Shown: piece after piece, positions 20,034 through 27,905 of the stretch | Layout of the letters: the number at the start of each line of letters is the position of its first letter | Position numbering within the stretch: the first letter of the stretch is position 1 | Origin: Microbacterium oleivorans | GTDB lineage: Bacteria > Actinomycetota > Actinomycetes > Actinomycetales > Microbacteriaceae | Length of the DNA: 64,000 nucleotides | Assembly: GCF_001644225.1 (NCBI RefSeq) | Contig: NZ_LSTV01000001.1 | Span: 1,054,001 to 1,118,000, forward strand | Direction: 5' to 3' | Notes under the pieces: generated by a model | Seen by the model: only the letters and a program-made list of their open reading frames with translations | What the model was told of the DNA's origin: nothing | Databases searched by the model: none | Position numbers and translations under genes: made by a program

Positions 20034-22106
20034 TCAGGCGTCGATCCGCTCGCGGTCGAGCCGTTCGCTCGAGGTGACGATGAAGTCCCGGCGGGGCGCC
20101 ACCTCGGATCCCATGAGCAGCTCGAAGACGGTGGAGGCGACTTCGGCGTCCTGCACCCGCACGCGGCGGAGAGTGCGTCCCGCGCGGTCCATCGTCGTCG
20201 TCGCGAGCTGGTCCGCGTCCATCTCGCCGAGGCCCTTGTAGCGCTGCACCGGCTCCTGCCACCGCTTGCCCGACTTTGTCAGCTTCGCAAGCAGCGTGTG
20301 CAGTTCCTGCTCGCTGTAGGTATAGATCGTCTCGTTGGGCTTGGAGCCGGGGTTCATGACGACGACGCGGTGCAGCGGCGGCACGGCGGCGTACACCCGA
20401 CCCTCTTCGATGAGGGGCCGCATGTACCGGAAGAAGAGGGTGAGCAACAGCGTGCGGATGTGTGCGCCGTCGACGTCGGCGTCGCTCATCAGGATGATCT
20501 TGCCGTAGCGGGCGGCCTCGAGGTCGAAGGAGCGGCCCGAACCGGCACCGATCACCTGGATGATCGCGGCGCACTCGGCGTTCGAGAGCATGTCGCTGAT
20601 CGACGCCTTCTGGACGTTGAGGATCTTGCCGCGGATCGGCAGCAGCGCCTGATACTCGCTGTTGCGGGCGTGCTTGGCCGTCCCGAGGGCTGAGTCCCCC
20701 TCGACGATGAACAGTTCCGACTCGGCGACGTCGTTCGTCCGGCAGTCGGCGAGCTTCGTCGGCAGCGAGGACGACTCGAGCGCGTTCTTCCGGCGCTGGG
20801 TCTCCTTGTGCGTGCGCGCCGAGATGCGCGCCTTCATCTCGGAGACGACCTTCTCGAGCAGCAGGGCGGTCTGCGCCTTGTCGTCCCGCTTCGTCGAGGC
20901 GAACTTGGCGGCGAGCTCTTTCGAGACCACCGACGTGACGATGTTGCGGACGGCCGGCGTGCCCAGGATCTCCTTCGTCTGGCCCTCGAACTGGGGCTCC
21001 GGCAGGCGGACGGTCAGCACCGCCGACAGTCCCGCGAGGATGTCGTCCTTCTCGATCTTGTCGTTCGCACCGACCTTGAGCTTGCGGGCATTCGACTCGA
21101 TCTGCCCGCGCAGCGTCTTCATGAGGCCCTGCTCGAAGCCCTGCTGGTGCGTGCCGCCCTTCGGCGTCGCGATGATGTTCACGAACGAGCGGGTGACCGT
21201 CTCGTAGCCCGTCCCCCACCGCAGCGCGATGTCGACCTCGCACTCGCGCTGCACATCGGTCGGCACCATCGCACCCGACGGCTGCAAGATGGGAACGGTC
21301 TCGGTGAACGTGCCCGTGCCGGTGAGACGCCAGGTGTCGGTGATCGGGGCATCCGGTGCGAGGAAGTCGGCGAACTCCGAGATGCCGCCGTCGAAGCGGT
21401 AGCTCGTCTCGATGGTTTCCGCGGCGCGCTGGTCGACGATCACGATCTCGAGCCCCGGCACGAGGAAGGCCGTCTGGCGGGCGCGCTGCTCCAGCTCGCT
21501 GAGATCGAACGCTGCGTCCTTTGTGAAGATCTGACGATCGGCCCAATAGCGGATGCGGGTGCCGGTGACGCCCTTGGCCGCCTTACCGACGACGCGCAGC
21601 TCGCTCGACTTCTCGAACGGGCGGAAGCCGGACGACGGGGAATCGCCCTCGAAGATGCCGGGCTCACCCCGGTGGAACGACATGGCGTACGTCTTGCCCG
21701 CCCGGTCGACCTCGACGTCGAGCCGCTCCGAGAGCGCGTTGACGACGGACGCACCGACACCGTGGAGACCACCGGATGCCGCGTACGACCCACCGCCGAA
21801 CTTGCCACCCGCGTGCAGCTTGGTGAAGACGACCTCGACACCCGTCAGGCCGGTGCGCGGTTCGACGTCCACCGGGATGCCGCGCGCCCGGTCACGGACC
21901 TCGACGCTGCCGTCGGCGTGCAGGATGATCTCGATGCGGTCGCCGTGTCCGCCGAGGGCTTCGTCGACCGAGTTGTCGATGATCTCCCACAGGCAGTGCA
22001 TGAGTCCGCGGGAGTCGGTCGAGCCGATGTACATACCGGGCCGTTTGCGCACGGCCTCGAGCCCTTCCAGGACCTGGAGATGATGGGCGGAATACTCGGC
22101 TGTCAC
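20034..22106 (-). CDS. parE: DNA topoisomerase IV subunit B (ParE/GyrB family)
   Basis: A 690-residue ATPase subunit of a type IIA topoisomerase, partner of ParC. The GHKL ATPase is visible as EIIDNSVDEALGG (Mg/ATP asparagine), DRARGIPVD and the lid GGLHGVGASVVNALS. The transducer domain is followed by the TOPRIM motifs VEGDSALG and LMSDADVDGAHIRTLLL, and the B-subunit C-terminus QRYKGLGEMDADQL. The GTG at 22106 opens VTAEYSAHHLQVLEG. GGGAGA lies four bases upstream of the GTG, and a TACGAT hexamer lies eight bases upstream. Confidence 0.94.
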   Translation of the reverse strand: MTAEYSAHHLQVLEGLEAVRKRPGMYIGSTDSRGLMHCLWEIIDNSVDEALGGHGDRIEIILHADGSVEVRDRARGIPVDVEPRTGLTGVEVVFTKLHAGGKFGGGSYAASGGLHGVGASVVNALSERLDVEVDRAGKTYAMSFHRGEPGIFEGDSPSSGFRPFEKSSELRVVGKAAKGVTGTRIRYWADRQIFTKDAAFDLSELEQRARQTAFLVPGLEIVIVDQRAAETIETSYRFDGGISEFADFLAPDAPITDTWRLTGTGTFTETVPILQPSGAMVPTDVQRECEVDIALRWGTGYETVTRSFVNIIATPKGGTHQQGFEQGLMKTLRGQIESNARKLKVGANDKIEKDDILAGLSAVLTVRLPEPQFEGQTKEILGTPAVRNIVTSVVSKELAAKFASTKRDDKAQTALLLEKVVSEMKARISARTHKETQRRKNALESSSLPTKLADCRTNDVAESELFIVEGDSALGTAKHARNSEYQALLPIRGKILNVQKASISDMLSNAECAAIIQVIGAGSGRSFDLEAARYGKIILMSDADVDGAHIRTLLLTLFFRYMRPLIEEGRVYAAVPPLHRVVVMNPGSKPNETIYTYSEQELHTLLAKLTKSGKRWQEPVQRYKGLGEMDADQLATTTMDRAGRTLRRVRVQDAEVASTVFELLMGSEVAPRRDFIVTSSERLDRERIDA

Positions 22107-22114
22107 GATCTCCC

Positions 22115-22120
22115 ATCGTA
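22115..22120 (-). promoter_or_regulatory. -10 hexamer TACGAT of parE
   Basis: TACGAT lies eight bases before the parE GTG, so the 5' leader would be at most a few bases long. Confidence 0.45.
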
Positions 22121-22300
22121 TGCGGCACCCCCGACACGACGCCGACCGACACACACGCCGTCATGAGGTCGACACGCACAGGGGGCGCATACCGTACGCG
22201 CACAGCGAAATGTCATGCAATGGCGGCATACCCGCAACATCGGCGTGGTTGTATTGCGTGACAGTTCACCCGTCTTGAGCAGTACGAGGAGGCACCTGAC

Positions 22301-22522
22301 ATGAGCACGTCGACCACCACCGAGCCCGGAGCCGTCCTCGAACACCGCCTGACGGCGATGGATCGCTGCGACTCCTGCGGAGCCCAGGCCTACATCGCCG
22401 CCGAGGTCAACGGGAGCGAACTCCTGTTCTGCGCCCACCACGGCCGCAAGTACGAAGAGAAACTCCGCGCCGTCGCCACCTCGTGGCACGACGAGACCGC
22501 CCGCCTGACCGAGTCGGTCTGA
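22301..22522 (+). CDS. DUF7455 family zinc-ribbon-like protein
   Basis: A 73-residue protein with the conserved core LTAMDRCDSCGAQAYIAA and ELLFCAHHGRKYEEKL, as in the small actinobacterial DUF7455 proteins usually found near sigA and parE. CxxC plus CxHH suggests one zinc site; the function is unknown. GAGGAGG eight bases upstream strongly supports the ATG at 22301. About 195 bases separate it from the divergent parE start, and a strong bidirectional hairpin follows. Confidence 0.9.
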   Translation: MSTSTTTEPGAVLEHRLTAMDRCDSCGAQAYIAAEVNGSELLFCAHHGRKYEEKLRAVATSWHDETARLTESV

Positions 22523-22543
22523 GCCGCGGCATCCCGATCACGA

Positions 22544-22574
22544 CGAAAGCCCCCTGCGATGCAGGGGGCTTTCG
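22544..22574. terminator. Bidirectional terminator hairpin
   Basis: A perfect 14-bp stem (22544-22557 with 22561-22574, loop GAT) flanked by AAA/TTT on the two arms. It sits between the stops of the DUF7455 gene (22522) and the ATP-grasp operon (22584) and can end both. Confidence 0.88.
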
Positions 22575-22583
22575 CGTTGCCGG

Positions 22584-23597
22584 TCAGAAGCCGACGGCAG
22601 CCTGGTACACCGGGAGGAGGCCCGTCCGCACACCCGACGCCGACGGCTTCGGCTGGAAGACGCTGGAGTTGTGGTTGCCCTCGATGACGACGGGACCGTT
22701 CGCGGTGATCGCGATGTCCCACCCCGCGTAGGGCGCCTCGGGCGTCCGACGGGCGAGGGCGGCGACCAGATCGAGGACCTCGCTGTAGAGCGGCACCCGG
22801 AATCCGACGATCGGCGTTCCCGTCACGGGGTGCTCGCGGTAGACGTTGCTGTTCTTGTCGACACCGGGGTACAGCGCGACGCCCTCGTCGTCGAGCATCG
22901 TGAACATCCCGCCCGAGGCGAAGTTGTCGATGACGTCGCCGTTGCCGATGCGCAGCACGGCCGCCAGCAGGTGCACACGGTCGTCTTTGTCGAGGAACGT
23001 GATGAGCCGGACGGTGTTGACCGCGTCCGGGTACAGCGCCGACATCTCGGGGTGCTGCACGATGAACTCGTCGAGCACCGTCTGGCCCTGGGCGGTCACC
23101 TCGGCCCGGAACCGCGCGGGGTCGACGTCGGGGCCGACCTCGTGGAGCTCGATCCCCCCGCCGCCGTGACCCTCGTTGGGCTTGGCCAGCACACGCGGGT
23201 GCCGGGAGAGGAACGCCGCCAGCTGCGCGTCGTCGACGTCCCGCAGATCGATCGTCTCGCGACCGAGCAGATCGGCGTACTCGCGGGCGAACCGGCGCTT
23301 GTCCTCGAGCTTCGAGCGCCCCTCGGGCGTGTTGTACATCTTCGTGATCCGGAAGGATTTCGGATGCGTCATCCACGTCTTCCGCTCACGCGCGTTCAGG
23401 AGTCGGATGTCCCACACCGCGTAGTCGCGGAAAGCCATGTCGTAGCGCACCGAGCACCACAGCATGTCCGCGATGATCACCGGCAGCGGCGCCTTCGACA
23501 CCCGCTGGACGGTCCGCGCGAACTCGACGAGGTTGCCCGGGCGGAGCTTGCGTGCGCGACGGATCAGGTACTGCAGGCGGACGCGGATGCGGCGCAT
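22584..23597 (-). CDS. Sugar-transfer-associated ATP-grasp family protein, copy 2
   Basis: A 337-residue ATP-grasp protein of the type found in polysaccharide-related loci (ATPgrasp_ST family). Such enzymes activate a carboxylate with ATP and join it to an amine or thiol; the substrate here is unknown. After a basic N-terminus (RRIRVRLQYLIRRARK) come the nucleotide segment VLAKPNEGHGGGGI, GNGDVIDNFASGGMFTML, and the metal-binding end GWDIAITANGPVVIEGNHNSSVF. It is closely related to the next upstream gene and 24 bases from it, a tandem duplication. GAAGGGA supports the ATG. It is the last gene of the run that begins with sigA. Confidence 0.85.
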   Translation of the reverse strand: MRRIRVRLQYLIRRARKLRPGNLVEFARTVQRVSKAPLPVIIADMLWCSVRYDMAFRDYAVWDIRLLNARERKTWMTHPKSFRITKMYNTPEGRSKLEDKRRFAREYADLLGRETIDLRDVDDAQLAAFLSRHPRVLAKPNEGHGGGGIELHEVGPDVDPARFRAEVTAQGQTVLDEFIVQHPEMSALYPDAVNTVRLITFLDKDDRVHLLAAVLRIGNGDVIDNFASGGMFTMLDDEGVALYPGVDKNSNVYREHPVTGTPIVGFRVPLYSEVLDLVAALARRTPEAPYAGWDIAITANGPVVIEGNHNSSVFQPKPSASGVRTGLLPVYQAAVGF

Positions 23598-23621
23598 GTC
23601 GGTCCCTTCGGTTGGGGTCGG

Positions 23622-24650
23622 TCAGAAGCGCATCGCAGCGCGGTAGCGGGGCAGCAGACCGCGACGGATGCCGGAGACCGAGGGCTTCGACTGGAAGACG
23701 CCGGAGTTGTGGTTGCCCTCGATGACGACGGGGCCGTCGGGCGTGATGGCGATGTCCCACCCGATGTACGGGAAGGCAGGCACGCGACGCGCGAGCCGGT
23801 CGACGAGCTCGAGAACCTCGTCGTAGAGCGGCACCTGGAACCCGGTGATGGGTGTTCCCGTCGCGGGGTGCTCGGCGAAGGGGCGCCCCTCCTCGTCGCT
23901 GGCGGCGTGGAGGGCACGACCCTGCTCGTCGAGCATCGTGTACATGCCGCCGTTGCTGAAGTTGTCGATGACGCCGCCGTTGCCGATCTTCAGCACACCC
24001 GCGAGGACGTGCACCTCGCCGTCGGGATCGAGATAGGACACCATCCGGAGCGAGTTGACGCTCCCGGGGTACAGCGCCGCCATGTCGGGATGCTGCACGA
24101 GCACCTCTTCGACGAGCGTCTGACCGTCGGCGAGCAGTCGCTCGCGGAAGGCGTCGACGTCATCGATGTCGGCGGAGTCGACGAGCGTGATCCCGTTGCC
24201 GCCCACGCCGCCGGGGTTCTTGGCGATGATGCGCGGGTGACGGGCGACGAAGGCGGCGAAGGCCGCGGCATCCGACTCACCGAGGTCGAGCCACTCACGA
24301 CCCAACTCGGGCCCGAAACGGGTGGCGAACTGGAGCTTGTCATCGAAGATCGCCCGCTGCGCGTTGTCGTTCAGGCGTCGCGAGAGGTGGAACGACTTGG
24401 GGTCGGTCATGTACGTCTTGCGTTCACGACCCTTGAGGATGCGGAAGTCCCACTCCGAGTAGTTCTCGAACGTCGTCTCGTAGCGGACCGAGCACCACGC
24501 CATGTCGGCGACGACCCACCACAGCGGCGCCTTCGACAGCCGCGCCGACTGGCGCGCGAACTGCAGGACGCGCTCGGTGTCGAAGTTGACCACCCGGCGC
24601 ACGAAGAAGCGGGCACGGCGGTAGAGCCTGTTGACGGCGCCCACGGTCAA
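23622..24650 (-). CDS. Sugar-transfer-associated ATP-grasp family protein, copy 1
   Basis: A 342-residue paralogue of the neighbouring gene with the same order of motifs: WCSVRYETTFENYSEWDFRIL, RIIAKNPGGVGGNGI, VLKIGNGGVIDNFSNGGMYTML, and GWDIAITPDGPVVIEGNHNSGVF. The glycine-rich ATP loop differs from the other copy (KNPGGVGGNG versus KPNEGHGGGG), so the copies have diverged. The TTG at 24650 overlaps the stop of the CofE-like gene (TTGA); a GTG at 24644 is an alternative start. It probably acts in the cytoplasm, and its substrate is unknown. Confidence 0.84.
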   Translation of the reverse strand: MTVGAVNRLYRRARFFVRRVVNFDTERVLQFARQSARLSKAPLWWVVADMAWCSVRYETTFENYSEWDFRILKGRERKTYMTDPKSFHLSRRLNDNAQRAIFDDKLQFATRFGPELGREWLDLGESDAAAFAAFVARHPRIIAKNPGGVGGNGITLVDSADIDDVDAFRERLLADGQTLVEEVLVQHPDMAALYPGSVNSLRMVSYLDPDGEVHVLAGVLKIGNGGVIDNFSNGGMYTMLDEQGRALHAASDEEGRPFAEHPATGTPITGFQVPLYDEVLELVDRLARRVPAFPYIGWDIAITPDGPVVIEGNHNSGVFQSKPSVSGIRRGLLPRYRAAMRF

Positions 24651-25351
24651 CCCTTCGACGGACGGATGATGCCGAGCGGCGTGGACTGGTGTCCCTGACC
24701 GAGCGGGTTGTCCGAGAGGATGCGGACGAGCCGCTGCTCCCCCGCCTTGTCGAGCGTCGACCCGAGGATGTTGCCACCGATGTCGTTGATGTCGACGACC
24801 GCCACCTCGAACGCGCCGCCGAGACGGGACTTCAGGCGCGCGGCCACGGCGGCCGGCTCCTTCGGACCGAGCACGACCGCCTTGTTGTACGGCGGGATCG
24901 TGTGCGGAGTCGGGCCGTCGATCGACCGCGCCTTGTCGCCGGCGATCCGGTAGAAGTCACCGCGTCGTCCGAACAGCTTCGTGATCGCGGCAACGCCGGC
25001 GGCGAACAGGATGCGGGGCGTCCCGCATTCGCGCAGCGCCATCTCCATCGTCTCGGGCATGCCCAGGCCGATGCCGTACTTCGTCTTGACGACGTAGCGC
25101 GAGAGGAAGCGGGCGAGCGGGCGCGGCGCGATGTCCTCGACGAGGTACGACCTGCCCTGCGTGATCGCGACGATCTTCTCCGTCACGAACAGCAGATCAC
25201 CGGGCTGCAGCTCGGGCGAGGCGTAGGTCGCGACGATCTCGTCGATGTCCTCGCCCGGCATGACGACGTGCGTCCGGATCGGGATCCGGGCGTACGTCGC
25301 GCCGTCGACCGCTCGCGTGAGCTCCTTACCCTCGTTCGCGGCGCCGCTCAT
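24647..25351 (-). CDS. CofE-like ligase (coenzyme F420-0:L-glutamate ligase family)
   Basis: A 234-residue protein of the F420-0:glutamate ligase family (PF01996 type). True CofE adds glutamate to F420-0 with GTP. Visible are [35 protein letters not shown] (family segment GD..FV..KIV...GR), and [17 protein letters not shown] in place of the DSFGRPWR-like block I recall for canonical CofE. No other F420 genes are nearby, so a different amide-forming reaction is likely. The ATG at 25351 overlaps the sigA stop (ATGA), and its own stop overlaps the first ATP-grasp gene. Function is inferred from family only. Confidence 0.75.
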   Translation of the reverse strand: MSGAANEGKELTRAVDGATYARIPIRTHVVMPGEDIDEIVATYASPELQPGDLLFVTEKIVAITQGRSYLVEDIAPRPLARFLSRYVVKTKYGIGLGMPETMEMALRECGTPRILFAAGVAAITKLFGRRGDFYRIAGDKARSIDGPTPHTIPPYNKAVVLGPKEPAAVAARLKSRLGGAFEVAVVDINDIGGNILGSTLDKAGEQRLVRILSDNPLGQGHQSTPLGIIRPSKG

Positions 25352-26667
25352 TCGAGGTAGTCCCGGAGCGACTGCGACCGCGACGGGTGCCGCAGCTTCG
25401 CCATCGTCTTGGACTCGATCTGACGGATCCGCTCACGCGTGACGCCGAACGTGTCGCCGATCTGGTCGAGCGTCTTGGGCTGACCGTCGCCGAGGCCGAA
25501 CCGCATCCGGATGACACCCGCCTCGCGCTCACTGAGTGAGTCGAGCAGGGACTCCAGCTGACGCTGCAGCATCGTGAACCCGACGGCGTCGGCGGGGACC
25601 ACGGCCTCGGTGTCCTCGATGAGGTCACCGAACTCGCTGTCGCCGTCCTCACCGAGGGGCGTGTGGAGCGAGATGGGCTCGCGGCCGTACTTCTGGACCT
25701 CGATGACCTTCTCGGGCGTCATGTCGAGCTCGCGGCTGAGCTCCTCGGGCGTGGGCTCGCGACCCAGGTCCTGCAGCATCTGCCGCTGCACGCGGGCCAG
25801 CTTGTTGATGACCTCGACCATGTGGACGGGGATGCGGATCGTGCGCGCCTGGTCGGCCATCGCGCGGGTGATCGCCTGACGGATCCACCAGGTGGCGTAG
25901 GTCGAGAACTTGAAGCCCTTGGTGTAGTCGAACTTCTCGACGGCACGGATGAGGCCGAGGTTGCCCTCCTGGATGAGGTCCAGGAACTGCATGCCGCGAC
26001 CGGTGTAGCGCTTGGCCAACGAGACGACCAGTCGCAGGTTCGCGCCGAGCAGGTGGCTCTTGGCGCGCTGCCCGTCACGGGCGACCCACTGCAGGTCGAG
26101 ACCCAGCTGCGACGACTTCTCGGCCGCCGTCATGTGCGAGAGCTTCTCCTCGGCGAACAGGCCCGCCTCGATCCGCATCGCGAGCTCGACCTCTTCGGCC
26201 GCGTTGAGGAGCGGGACCTTACCGATCTGCTTCAGGTAGTCCTTGACCGGGTCGGCGGTCGCACCGGTGATCTGCGTCGAGTAGACCGGGACCTCGTCGT
26301 CGTCCGAGGACGAGATGACGATCGCGCCCGTCGGGAGCGGCTCGGTGAAGGCAGGCTTCGCGGGCTCGTCCTCGTCCTCGCCGTCCGCCTTCTCGGCATC
26401 CTTCTTCGTGTCGTCGTCCGAAGCGTCGTCGGCGGCGTCGACGTCGATCTCGACCTCGTCGACTTCTTCGTCCTCGTCCTCGTCGTCGGCTGCCTTCTTG
26501 GCGCGTGCCTTGGCCGGGGACGCCTTCGTCGCGGCCGGCTTCTTCGCCGCGGCCTTGCGAGCCGGAGCCTTCTTCGCCGGGGTGGTCGCCGCCTCGGGCT
26601 CGACCGCTTCGGCGTCGTCGACCGTGTCGGCCGCGCGTGTACGGGTGGTCCTCGTGCTCGAAGTCAC
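25348..26667 (-). CDS. sigA: RNA polymerase primary sigma factor
   Basis: A 439-residue sigma-70 (RpoD/HrdB type) that directs transcription of housekeeping genes. The N-terminal ~115 residues are Lys/Ala-rich then strongly acidic, standing in for region 1.1. Region 1.2 begins [16 protein letters not shown]; region 2 shows [29 protein letters not shown]; region 3 follows; region 4.2 is [22 protein letters not shown]. The GTG at 26667 is preceded by GAAAGG. The stop overlaps the CofE-like gene by four bases, so sigA heads a coupled four-gene run. The 222-bp upstream region contains a TTGACA on the minus strand (26722-26727) but no well-spaced -10 was identified. Confidence 0.96.
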   Translation of the reverse strand: MTSSTRTTRTRAADTVDDAEAVEPEAATTPAKKAPARKAAAKKPAATKASPAKARAKKAADDEDEDEEVDEVEIDVDAADDASDDDTKKDAEKADGEDEDEPAKPAFTEPLPTGAIVISSSDDDEVPVYSTQITGATADPVKDYLKQIGKVPLLNAAEEVELAMRIEAGLFAEEKLSHMTAAEKSSQLGLDLQWVARDGQRAKSHLLGANLRLVVSLAKRYTGRGMQFLDLIQEGNLGLIRAVEKFDYTKGFKFSTYATWWIRQAITRAMADQARTIRIPVHMVEVINKLARVQRQMLQDLGREPTPEELSRELDMTPEKVIEVQKYGREPISLHTPLGEDGDSEFGDLIEDTEAVVPADAVGFTMLQRQLESLLDSLSEREAGVIRMRFGLGDGQPKTLDQIGDTFGVTRERIRQIESKTMAKLRHPSRSQSLRDYLE

Positions 26668-26889
26668 GTTTCGCCTTTCACCGACGGCACTCCGCCGGGT
26701 TTCGGACACTAGTAAGACCCTTGTCAAGTCCGCCGGACTCGCACGGAAGCGACTCCACGGGCCCGACAACGGGTCATTTCGTCCATTCTCTCATACGTCT
26801 CGGATGCATGAAGGACGTACCCGTGTCAACACCGAATACCTTGTGCGCATTCCCCGGCGGGATGCTGTCACGGCGGCGCGGAGTGCGAC

Positions 26890-27819
26890 TCAGCCGAGCC
26901 CGGGGCGCCGGTCGTCGTCGCCGGAGGGACGGTTCGCGAGGAACCGCTCGAGCTCGGCGGCCAGCTCGTCGGCGGACGGCAGATCGCCGGTGTGGATGAT
27001 CGGCTGGGCCTGCGTCGAGCCCGCCATGTAGGCGTCGTAACGATTCTCGAGGTTGCCGAGCATGGCCGTCAGTTCCTCACTGGCCGCGACCTGGTCATCC
27101 ACCTTCTCGAGGTACTCCCGGTTCTCCTCGCGGAGGGTGTCGCTGTCGAAGACGAGACCGGTCGCGACGGAGACGCTGTCGAGCGCGGCGATCGCCGCCG
27201 CGGGGAAGTCCGTCTCCGCGAGGTAGTGCGGCACCAGCAGGGCGAACCCGGACACCGAGACACCGGCGTCCGAGAGCCGGTACTCGAGGAGGTGCCCGGC
27301 GGTCGAGGGGACCTGGGTGCGGGGCTTCCACACGGAGTGCGCCTCGGTGAGGTCGGCGCGGTTGCCGCTGACCGTCGTCCCCAGCGGCCGCGTGTGGGGC
27401 ACCGGCATCGGGATCGCGTGCACCCAGGTGACCGACCGGACCTGGAGCCCCTCGGCGAGTCCGACGACGGTGTCGACGAAGGCCTCCCAGGCGAAGTCGG
27501 GCTCGTAGCCGGACAGCAGGACGAAGGGCTGACCCAGCGAGTCGTGGACCAGCGCGAGGTCGAGGCGGGGAGGCTGGTAGTCCTCGAGGTGGTCGCCGTT
27601 GAAGGTGATGAGCGGCCGGCGGGCACGGTAGTCGAACAGCACGTCCGGGTTGAAGGTGATGACCGGTTGCGGGTCGAGCTCGGTGTGCAGGTGGTCGACG
27701 ACGCGGGTGACCGCGGAACCGGCATCCGTGAAGCCGGTCAACGCGACGACCAGCGGAAGGCCCGCGGGCACGGGCGGCGCCGTCGTGATGCGCTCGTAGA
27801 GGGGACCAGACAGGGGCAT
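26890..27819 (-). CDS. PAC2 family protein (proteasome assembly chaperone-like)
   Basis: A 309-residue soluble protein of the PAC2 family, related to archaeal/eukaryotic proteasome assembly chaperone 2. Typical segments are LVVALTGFTDAGSAVTRVV, LDLALVHDSLGQPFVLLSGYEPDFAWEAFVD, and SVTWVHAIPMPVPHTRP. No bacterial function is established. No proteasome genes lie in the window. The ATG at 27819 is preceded by GGAG and by TACAGT six bases upstream, and it diverges from pepA with 86 bases between starts. Confidence 0.9.
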   Translation of the reverse strand: MPLSGPLYERITTAPPVPAGLPLVVALTGFTDAGSAVTRVVDHLHTELDPQPVITFNPDVLFDYRARRPLITFNGDHLEDYQPPRLDLALVHDSLGQPFVLLSGYEPDFAWEAFVDTVVGLAEGLQVRSVTWVHAIPMPVPHTRPLGTTVSGNRADLTEAHSVWKPRTQVPSTAGHLLEYRLSDAGVSVSGFALLVPHYLAETDFPAAAIAALDSVSVATGLVFDSDTLREENREYLEKVDDQVAASEELTAMLGNLENRYDAYMAGSTQAQPIIHTGDLPSADELAAELERFLANRPSGDDDRRPGLG

Positions 27820-27825
27820 GTCTCC

Positions 27826-27831
27826 ACTGTA
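27826..27831 (-). promoter_or_regulatory. -10 hexamer TACAGT of the PAC2 gene
   Basis: TACAGT is six bases before the PAC2 ATG, diverging from the pepA -10 at 27893-27898. The two form a compact back-to-back promoter region. Confidence 0.5.
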
Positions 27832-27892
27832 GGAGCACGCCCGAAGCAGGCGGCGCGCCACCCGTCCCGCTCTGAGCGAACGCCCCCGTCCA

Positions 27893-27898
27893 TAGGAT
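27893..27898 (+). promoter_or_regulatory. -10 hexamer TAGGAT of pepA
   Basis: TAGGAT ends seven bases before the ATG at 27906, placing the transcript start at or near that ATG. This favours 27906 over the ATG at 27897, which lies inside the hexamer. Confidence 0.55.
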
Positions 27899-27905
27899 GG
27901 AGTCC

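Noticed and set aside
26722-26727. TTGACA upstream of sigA as a defined promoter
   Set aside because: No -10 at 16-19 bases from it, so only the -35-like hexamer is noted.
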